Notes under the pieces: generated by a model
What the model was told of the DNA's origin: nothing
The model's database searches: none
Seen by the model: only the letters and a program-made list of their open reading frames with translations
From: an uncultured Eubacterium sp.
Lineage (GTDB): Bacteria; Bacillota; Clostridia; Lachnospirales; Lachnospiraceae
Direction: 5' to 3'
NCBI GenBank assembly: GCA_900547255.1
Contig: URGC01000002.1
Span: 1-48,875 of the forward strand
Length of the DNA stretch: 48,875 bases
Shown: piece after piece, positions 43,399-48,875 of the stretch
Layout of the letters: every line of letters begins with the position of its first letter
How positions within the stretch are numbered: position 1 is the stretch's first letter
Program-made: the position numbers and the translations under genes

Positions 43399-44091
43399 TT
43401 AATTAAGAATCTCGTTATTAGTCTCTGCTACTCCAAGTATTATGTTAAGATTGCCATTTCTTGTTCTCAATTCATCAATAAAAGTCTTCTCTTCTGAATC
43501 ATCCTTCATGTTGACATTATATGTAAGCTCAAACATTGTTCCCATATTAGTTGTTCTGACCTTCTTGAGTACATGTGAAGAAAGATACTTATCAAATATA
43601 TCATCAAATGTATTAGTATAGTTAAGAGTCTCCGGTACCGTAATCTTTAACTGCTTTTTAACCTCTTTGCTCTCTGCAAAATGTATTGCATTGAGGAACA
43701 GCATAACAGCTATCATTATAACAACAAATACACACGCAAATGCCACATATCCAAGTCCACATGCAAGTCCTGATGCCATTGCAAAGAATACTATTGCAAT
43801 ATCCTTGGCATTACCCGGCGCACTTCTGAATCTTACAAGTGCGAATGCACCTGCCATTGAGAATGCTCTTGCAACATTGCTTCCGATAAGAAGTATTACC
43901 ACTGCCACAATCGCTGGCAGGATAACAAGACCAATTATAAAATTCCTGCCATATCCATCTTTTTTGCATATATACATATATGCACATCCTATTATTAATC
44001 CTAAAACAATTGCCACACCTATTCCTATCAATGATGATGTTATGCTGATGGCATTATCTGTCGCTGAAGTTGTAAATATTGATTCAAACAT
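43399..44091 (-). CDS. DUF4956 membrane protein, partner of the VTC-domain enzyme
   Basis: A 230-residue protein with four hydrophobic segments in the first 135 residues, the conserved stretch SMAGAFALVRFRSAPGNAKD between the second and third segments, and a soluble C-terminal domain (about 140-230). This is the DUF4956 family, whose genes are often beside VTC-domain polyphosphate polymerases. The function is unknown; a role as membrane partner or channel for the product is inference. The ATG lies inside the end of the upstream gene, giving a 52-base overlap, with AAGAAAGG in front. A terminator follows. Confidence 0.88.
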   Translation of the reverse strand: MFESIFTTSATDNAISITSSLIGIGVAIVLGLIIGCAYMYICKKDGYGRNFIIGLVILPAIVAVVILLIGSNVARAFSMAGAFALVRFRSAPGNAKDIAIVFFAMASGLACGLGYVAFACVFVVIMIAVMLFLNAIHFAESKEVKKQLKITVPETLNYTNTFDDIFDKYLSSHVLKKVRTTNMGTMFELTYNVNMKDDSEEKTFIDELRTRNGNLNIILGVAETNNEILN

Positions 44092-44855
44092 AATTCTTTT
44101 TCCTTTCTTGTATTAATCTTTTTTGTCTGTAGTGCCTCTGAAATGTACTTTTTGTACTCTGTTCCATACTTTGAAAATGATGTCGGATAAATATTTAATC
44201 CTGATATAATTTCTGAAAACCACATTGGAACAGCCCCTGATATCTTGATTTCCATAAGGTAAGTGTCTGGTGGAAGGAGCTGGCTTCCATAGCTTCCTGA
44301 TTCAAGTCTTACATCCTCTCTTCTGGTCGTTATATTAGTATCAAATGTAACTCTGAAATCCCCATCGTCTTTTTCAAAATAGGCTCTTCTGTCATATGAC
44401 AGGTAAACCTTAGGTATAAGTCCATACAGGTTCTTGAAATAATCAATCTCTTTTAACACCTGGGTGTTGATGCCTCTGTAGTCCTCCATAATGCTCTCAA
44501 GACTTATATCGCCATAAAGATAACTGTATGCATCTTCAAGTCTCATGGATGTCCTTCTCTTGTTGACAATTCCATTATATTTCTTCTTAATCTCAACGAA
44601 TACCTTGTCAGATAACTCCGGCACACCGTAGCTTCTCATTCTCAACTTTTCCTTGTACACCGGTTTATCTATTGATGTCCTTATAAGTCTGTCATCCCAT
44701 GTATCGTAGTATATATTTGAAATCTGATAAAATTCTTTATCCTCATTATATCTGTCTAACACCATATGGCTGCTCATTGCATCTATTATCTGGTGATACT
44801 GCATGCCTGTGAGCACATATTTCTTTTCATATCTGTTAAACACTTCAATTGCCAT
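44040..44855 (-). CDS. VTC-domain polyphosphate polymerase homologue
   Basis: A 271-residue protein of the triphosphate tunnel metalloenzyme (CYTH/VTC) group. Yeast Vtc4 of this family makes polyphosphate from ATP. The tunnel residues are kept: NRYEKKY near the start, KEKLRMRSYG (K70, R72, R74), VEIKKK (E88, K90), KRR at 99-101, YDRRAYF (R156, R157), RVTFD (R168, D172), MEIKI (E202, K204) and SFSKYGTEY (K229). The start at the ATG 44855 lies six bases after GAGAGGTG; the in-frame GTG upstream overlaps that site. It has its own predicted promoter and overlaps the DUF4956 gene. No Vtc-type SPX domain is present. Polymerase activity is inferred, not shown. Confidence 0.88.
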   Translation of the reverse strand: MAIEVFNRYEKKYVLTGMQYHQIIDAMSSHMVLDRYNEDKEFYQISNIYYDTWDDRLIRTSIDKPVYKEKLRMRSYGVPELSDKVFVEIKKKYNGIVNKRRTSMRLEDAYSYLYGDISLESIMEDYRGINTQVLKEIDYFKNLYGLIPKVYLSYDRRAYFEKDDGDFRVTFDTNITTRREDVRLESGSYGSQLLPPDTYLMEIKISGAVPMWFSEIISGLNIYPTSFSKYGTEYKKYISEALQTKKINTRKEKELCLNQYLQLQRQIMPSA

Positions 44856-44883
44856 CGTAATCACCTCTCATCTATATTTTGTA

Positions 44884-44911
44884 ATTATATGGTAATTAAA
44901 ATTTGTGTCCA
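44884..44911 (-). promoter_or_regulatory. Predicted promoter of the VTC-DUF4956 pair, with palindrome
   Basis: Minus-strand TGGACA (44906-44911), 16 bases, then a perfect TATAAT (44884-44889). The palindrome AATTTG-4-CAAATT (44900-44915) covers the -35 element, as an operator would. Confidence 0.6.
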
Positions 44912-44933
44912 AATTATGTAAAAAGTGCGTAAA

Positions 44934-44964
44934 AAAAGTGACTTCTTAGTCAGAAGCCACTTTT
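44934..44964 (-). terminator. Intrinsic terminator after mscS
   Basis: Arms AAAAGTG-A-CTTCT and AGAAG-C-CACTTTT form a 13-bp stem (one G-U pair on the minus strand, 5-base loop) followed by TTTTTTT. Confidence 0.85.
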
Positions 44965-45006
44965 ATAATTTATTAGTATTTCAATCCTGTTTTGCAGCAA
45001 TATCTG

Positions 45007-45915
45007 TTAATCCTGCTTTACATGCACATCAAGCTGGTTATATGGAATCTCAATGCCATTCTTGTCAAATTCCTGCTTAAATCTTTCAAGGAATATAAAT
45101 CTTGTGTCCCAATAAGCATCCTGGTTAACCCAGCATCTTGTCTCAAGCGTAACACAGCTTTCATCCAATGATTTGACAATAACATCAATGCCTTTGTCTT
45201 TAAGCACAAGAGGATAATCCTCTATAATCTGCCTGAGTACTGCCTTTGCCTTAGTTACATCACTTCCATAGCCAATTCCAACTGCAATATCAAGTCTTCT
45301 TACACCGCCGGCTCCTACATTGATAATATTAGAGTTAGCGAGTGCACCATTAGGCATCATAACCATCTTGTTATCTATCATTCTAAGCTTTGTATAGAGA
45401 ATATCTATGGATACAACTGTTCCTTCACAGCTTCCAGATACAATATAATCTCCAACCACAAACGGCTTAAACAGAAGAATCAGTATTCCGCCTGCCATAT
45501 TAGAAAGGCTTCCCTGCAATGACATACTGAGTGCCAGTGCCGCAGAACCAAACACAGCAATAAGAGATGCCGTCTGGAATCCTAATATATCAAGTATTAT
45601 CAGCAGTACAACTGCATATATGCCGGCTTTGATGAATGAACTTATGAATTTGATTACACCGACATCAAATCCTGCCTTGTCCAACGCTTTAGCAGCTATC
45701 TTTAATACCCATTTGATAAGATATTTTGATAACTTCCATATTATCAGAGCTATGATAATATCAATCACCTTGGCAACTGCCGTGTCCGCAAACTGCGTAA
45801 TCATGTTAGTCATATTCTCTTTGTTAAAGAAAGCTTTTGCCTCATCTGCTCTCTCTGCCACCTCACCGGTCTGCACTTCAAGCATAAAATTATAAAATAT
45901 TGTATTTAATAACAT
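45007..45915 (-). CDS. mscS: Small-conductance mechanosensitive channel, MscS family
   Basis: MscS opens on membrane tension to release solutes during osmotic down-shock. The 302-residue protein has three membrane segments (about 46-66, 88-112, 115-150). The third is the pore helix with AVFGSAALALSMSLQGSLSN, and the family signature LFKPFVVGDYI follows. The cytoplasmic beta and alpha/beta domains (about 155-300) include MMPNGALANSNIINV. An extra acidic N-terminal stretch (about 14-35) is present. The start follows AGGGAG. It lies downstream of the branching-enzyme-like gene with a 22-base gap. Confidence 0.95.
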   Translation of the reverse strand: MLLNTIFYNFMLEVQTGEVAERADEAKAFFNKENMTNMITQFADTAVAKVIDIIIALIIWKLSKYLIKWVLKIAAKALDKAGFDVGVIKFISSFIKAGIYAVVLLIILDILGFQTASLIAVFGSAALALSMSLQGSLSNMAGGILILLFKPFVVGDYIVSGSCEGTVVSIDILYTKLRMIDNKMVMMPNGALANSNIINVGAGGVRRLDIAVGIGYGSDVTKAKAVLRQIIEDYPLVLKDKGIDVIVKSLDESCVTLETRCWVNQDAYWDTRFIFLERFKQEFDKNGIEIPYNQLDVHVKQD

Positions 45916-45937
45916 ATTTTATATCTCCCTGAACCTA

Positions 45938-48238
45938 TTATTTAATCTTCTTTAATGCGTCAAGCTTCTTTTTAGCATCAAGCTCTATCTGCTCACAGCG
46001 TTTTTTCGCCTCATCTGCCTGCTTTTCAGCCTCTTTGCTCGCATTGGCCGCATCAAGAGCCGCTTTATACGCTTTCTGCTCTGCTTCCTTGGCAGCCTGT
46101 GCAGTAAGTCTTGCCTCTTCCTCTATCTCTTTAGCCTTGAGAGCCTTCTGCTTTGCATGTTCAAGAGCCGCCTTAGTCTCATATATGATAGCATTTTCTT
46201 TCTTTTCTATATCCGTGTATGGCTCATATACAAGATAACACACATCAAGTCCTGCAAGCTCCAGTAAGATAGAATTATCCAGTCCGTCAGATTCTTCACT
46301 GACAGACTTATATGTCACACCTGTAACTGCATCTGTGTACTTGCCCTCACGAGGCACTCCCATCTTGAAATCTTTTCTGTCAACAGGCGTAAAGTTAGCA
46401 ACACACAGCACCATGCTGTCATCTGATGCAAATCTTGCAAAAGATAAAACAGTCTCATCTGAACGGTTATCATTAACCCATGTAAAGCCAGCCGGATTAT
46501 TATCTAGTTCATATAAAGCTGTGTTCTCCATATATATTTTATTGAGTGTTGCTATATAATCTTCTATACCTTCACATTCCTTGTAATTGACAAGTTTCTT
46601 GCCCGGATATGCATACATATAGGCAATTGCATTCTTAGCATGTGCTTTTGCAAGGACATTCGCAGCATCTTCTTCCATATTCTCAGGAACTGGAGCTGAC
46701 TGTGCAAGAAGTCCTCTCTCCCATCCATATCCGTCTCTTGAAAACTCAACAATGAAATCTTCACTGTACTGGTAAAGCATACTGTATGTAAGCTTGTCAT
46801 ACTTGCCTTTTCTAAACAGTGGGTCTGTCGTATAGAAATCCATGAAATCCTTCTTCCAGCCATCATTCCACTGATAATCGAACCCAAGTCCGTCATGCTT
46901 GATGTCTCCTGTAACCATTGTCCAGATACTGCTCTCCTCAGCAGTCATAAGCACCTGTCTGTCAAGCTTGTCTATATATTTTCTTATGCCCTTGATAAAC
47001 TCAACTGCATCAAGATTCTCTTTACCGCCATAGATATTAGTCTTCCACTCACCGGCATTCTTGCCATAATCAAGATAAAGCATTGATGCCACTTCTATCA
47101 TTCTTATGCCATCAACCTTAAACTGTTTAACCCAGTAATCAACTGTTGAGCAAAGATATGAGCGCACCTGTGGCTTTGAATAATCATATGATGAACATTT
47201 AAGCTCTGGATGGTTAGCCATGTCAGTATCACACACATCATAGAGGTGTGTTCCATCATAATACACAAAGCTTCCCAGTCCCTGCTCCATGAATGCCAGA
47301 TTGCAGTCCATAATAACCGCAATGCCATTCTTATGGAATTCATCAATAACACTCTTTAGCAGGTCACTTTCAATTCGTGGATTAACGCACATATTGCCTG
47401 CTGATATGCCATCTTTTTTGTCAATGCCTGCCACTATTCCTGACAGCTCAACACAGTTAAATCCCATATTTTTAACTTTTTCAACACAGTCTTTAGCAAG
47501 AACTGCATCTGCATCAAGCTCGCATATTGCAAGCGGCTTATCCTTGGCAAAATCTGCCCTCCATCTATCATCATCCCATATATACTCACATTCAGGATTA
47601 TTGTCACCTGTATAGTATGGGTCAGCCTTTTTAACTGTCTGTCCATCCTTTAACTTAATCTCATAGCAGTACTTCTGTGTATCTGTTATTCCTGGAATAA
47701 ACAACTGGAATATTCCTGCCTCGTCACTGTTCATCTGGCAGATTCGTCCATCCCAGTTATTAAAATCTCCCACAACGCTCACACGTCTTGCATTCGGTGC
47801 CCAGACTGTATACAATGTACCCTCTATGCCATCAAGCTCTGTAATATGTGCTCCCATATACTCATATGCGTTAAAAGCTGTTCCTGCAAGAAACTTCTTC
47901 TTATCAGCAGCCTTAAGCGATACATTAAAGCTGTATGGGTCATAATATGTGTGCATCTGGCCTGATACATCTTCAACTGTAATACTGTATTTTACAGCTC
48001 TTTTAGATGAAATAAGCACTGCAAAATATCCAGCCTCATCCACCTTCTCACAGACATGCTTTTTATTATCGGTAAGAGTTGTGACTGTCACCTCAACCGC
48101 ATCTGGTCTGAAAATCTGTATAAGAAATCCCTGTCTGCACACATGTCCGCCAAGCAATTCTCCCGGATTAGTGCAGTCTGCATATGTTATTCCCTCTATC
48201 TCCGGCCAGTTCATAAGATCATATACCTTACTCTTCAT
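45938..48238 (-). CDS. Branching-enzyme-like (GlgB-type) pseudoenzyme with coiled-coil tail
   Basis: A 766-residue protein with GlgB architecture: an N1 module (about 20-105), a CBM48 domain (about 125-215, WAPNARRVSVVGDFNNWDGR), a GH13 barrel (about 235-545) and a C-terminal beta domain (about 570-672). The active site is broken. The nucleophile Asp of the RVDAV motif is I381 (RMIEV). The PAHF histidine is F316. The SHDE motif is SRDG (500-503). The barrel's first strand and the stretch after GKKL (FMGxEF region in GlgB) are missing or shortened. The acid/base Glu (E434 in AEES) and D502 remain. Residues 678-766 form an Ala/Lys/Glu-rich coiled coil not found in GlgB. A glycogen-binding or scaffold role is inference. 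The start follows AGGAGGGGTGT. Confidence 0.88.
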   Translation of the reverse strand: MKSKVYDLMNWPEIEGITYADCTNPGELLGGHVCRQGFLIQIFRPDAVEVTVTTLTDNKKHVCEKVDEAGYFAVLISSKRAVKYSITVEDVSGQMHTYYDPYSFNVSLKAADKKKFLAGTAFNAYEYMGAHITELDGIEGTLYTVWAPNARRVSVVGDFNNWDGRICQMNSDEAGIFQLFIPGITDTQKYCYEIKLKDGQTVKKADPYYTGDNNPECEYIWDDDRWRADFAKDKPLAICELDADAVLAKDCVEKVKNMGFNCVELSGIVAGIDKKDGISAGNMCVNPRIESDLLKSVIDEFHKNGIAVIMDCNLAFMEQGLGSFVYYDGTHLYDVCDTDMANHPELKCSSYDYSKPQVRSYLCSTVDYWVKQFKVDGIRMIEVASMLYLDYGKNAGEWKTNIYGGKENLDAVEFIKGIRKYIDKLDRQVLMTAEESSIWTMVTGDIKHDGLGFDYQWNDGWKKDFMDFYTTDPLFRKGKYDKLTYSMLYQYSEDFIVEFSRDGYGWERGLLAQSAPVPENMEEDAANVLAKAHAKNAIAYMYAYPGKKLVNYKECEGIEDYIATLNKIYMENTALYELDNNPAGFTWVNDNRSDETVLSFARFASDDSMVLCVANFTPVDRKDFKMGVPREGKYTDAVTGVTYKSVSEESDGLDNSILLELAGLDVCYLVYEPYTDIEKKENAIIYETKAALEHAKQKALKAKEIEEEARLTAQAAKEAEQKAYKAALDAANASKEAEKQADEAKKRCEQIELDAKKKLDALKKIK

Positions 48239-48263
48239 ACACCCCTCCTGTATATATTCAGCT

Positions 48264-48875
48264 TTATATATTGTTCTTCATCCATGTCTCAAATAAACCA
48301 GTCCATGCAAACACTTCTGGCTGGTAATGTTTTCCATCTTTTGTGTCTGTCTCTTTCGTTCCAAGTCCAAGTCCATGGCTTCCATTAGGGAAGATATGAA
48401 GCTCAAATGGTACTCCATCAGCCCTTAAAGCCATCGCAAACTGCAGTGAGTTCTCAACTGGAACCGAACCATCTGCCACTGTGTGCCATAAGAATGTCTT
48501 AGGTGTATCACCTGACACTCTTTTTACCAGATTAACCGAATCAATAAGCTCGTCATATCTGTCACCAAGGAGTCTTTCAAATGATGCTCTGTGAGCAAAT
48601 CTGCCGCTTGTAAGGACTGAATATCCAAGCAGCATTCCATCCGGCTTTACCCTGTCAGAATCAATGCCTTTATAATCAAGGAATGGCTTTAACTCTGGCT
48701 GGTTATACATTGTTCCAAGACATGCAGCAACATGACCACCTGCTGAAAATCCTGCAACTATAATCTTATCAGGATCAACATCCCACTCGTCTGCATGTTC
48801 TCTTACATAATCAACTGTGTATGCCAGTTCATATAAAGCACATGGAAATTCATTAGGCATCAGACTGTATCTTAG
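48264..48875 (-). CDS. Alpha/beta hydrolase, esterase type (5' end cut by window edge)
   Basis: The 3' part of an alpha/beta-hydrolase gene; the reading frame is open to the window edge, so the true start lies outside. It shows the BD-FAE/acetyl-esterase-like stretch YSLMPNEFPCALYELAYTVD, the nucleophile elbow GFSAGGH with the catalytic Ser, and the C-terminal catalytic His in FPNGSHGLGLG. LWHTVADGSVPVENS carries the acid, probably the Asp of ADGSVP. The family acts on acylated sugars and small esters; the substrate is unknown. It lies 25 bases before the branching-enzyme-like gene and is probably in the same operon. Confidence 0.88.
   Translation of the reverse strand, partial: LRYSLMPNEFPCALYELAYTVDYVREHADEWDVDPDKIIVAGFSAGGHVAACLGTMYNQPELKPFLDYKGIDSDRVKPDGMLLGYSVLTSGRFAHRASFERLLGDRYDELIDSVNLVKRVSGDTPKTFLWHTVADGSVPVENSLQFAMALRADGVPFELHIFPNGSHGLGLGTKETDTKDGKHYQPEVFAWTGLFETWMKNNI

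Noticed and set aside
44856..44864. Upstream GTG starts for the VTC gene, and likewise for ireB and the TIGR02530 gene.
   Set aside because: For the VTC and TIGR02530 genes the GTG overlaps the ribosome binding site itself, and for ireB it has none; in each case the next ATG has correct spacing.
45938..48238. Calling this gene glgB, an active 1,4-alpha-glucan branching enzyme.
   Set aside because: The domain order fits but the nucleophile, the region I His and the SHDE motif are replaced, so I do not assign the activity or the symbol.

Overview
The window reads as a single-strand block from a motile, low-GC, anaerobic Firmicute of the Lachnospiraceae type (Lachnospira, Roseburia, Agathobacter or Butyrivibrio-like; the sequence alone does not separate these). 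Evidence: a Gram-positive type fla/che operon containing FliY, FlbD (SwrD), YlxF, FlhF and FlhG; a CodY protein with a Firmicute DNA-binding helix; RNase J, IreB and a SigK-like sigma factor; strong AGGAGG-type ribosome binding sites; and an AT-rich base composition. Every gene I can support lies on the minus strand, so transcription runs from high to low coordinates. I see no tRNA, rRNA, CRISPR, insertion sequence or prophage, and no gene-free stretch over 300 bases. The largest gap, about 212 bases, lies between codY and flgB.

Region by region, in the direction of transcription. (1) 48875-44934: a cut esterase gene, a branching-enzyme-like protein whose catalytic residues are degenerate and which carries a coiled-coil tail, and an MscS channel, closed by a terminator. 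(2) 44915-43323: a promoter, then a VTC-type polyphosphate polymerase homologue overlapping a DUF4956 membrane protein, closed by a terminator. (3) 43217-37751: a housekeeping cluster ireB-ruvX-DUF1292-RNase J-ylbF-like-truncated mltG-like-trmR-trhP. Apart from the RNase J and YlbF genes this matches the yrzL-yrrK-yrzB-yrrL-yrrM-yrrO region of Bacillus subtilis. (4) 37748-34045: sigK-like sigma factor, aminopeptidase P and an unknown membrane-anchored protein, closed by a strong hairpin. (5) 34008-28291: comM (yifB), dprA, topA and codY, with a predicted codY promoter and a good CodY box, closed by a codY terminator. (6) 28143-1: the fla/che operon flgB-flgC-fliE-fliF-fliG-fliH-fliI-fliJ-ylxF-fliK-flgD-(TIGR02530)-flgE // flbD-motA-motB-fliL-fliM-fliY-cheY-fliO-fliP-fliQ-fliR-flhB-flhA-flhF-flhG-pilZ-cheB-cheA, with cheA running off the left edge.

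How the parts work together: region 6 encodes the basal body and export apparatus (FliF, FlhAB, FliOPQR, FliHIJ), the switch (FliG, FliM, FliY), the stator (MotA, MotB), the hook (FlgE, FlgD, FliK), placement of the flagellum (FlhF, FlhG) and chemotaxis control (CheA, CheB, CheY, a PilZ protein). The order dprA-topA-...-codY-flgB is the same as in B. subtilis, where CodY represses the fla/che promoter. A CodY-like box in front of flgB suggests the same nutrient control here. A perfect 11-bp terminator between flgE and flbD suggests the operon is expressed in at least two segments.

The least ordinary items are the branching-enzyme pseudoenzyme with coiled-coil tail, the overlapping VTC/DUF4956 pair, the sigK-like gene whose ribosome binding site is built into the preceding terminator hairpin, a possible ATT start codon on the unknown gene, and a transglycosylase homologue reduced to its membrane anchor and LysM-like part.
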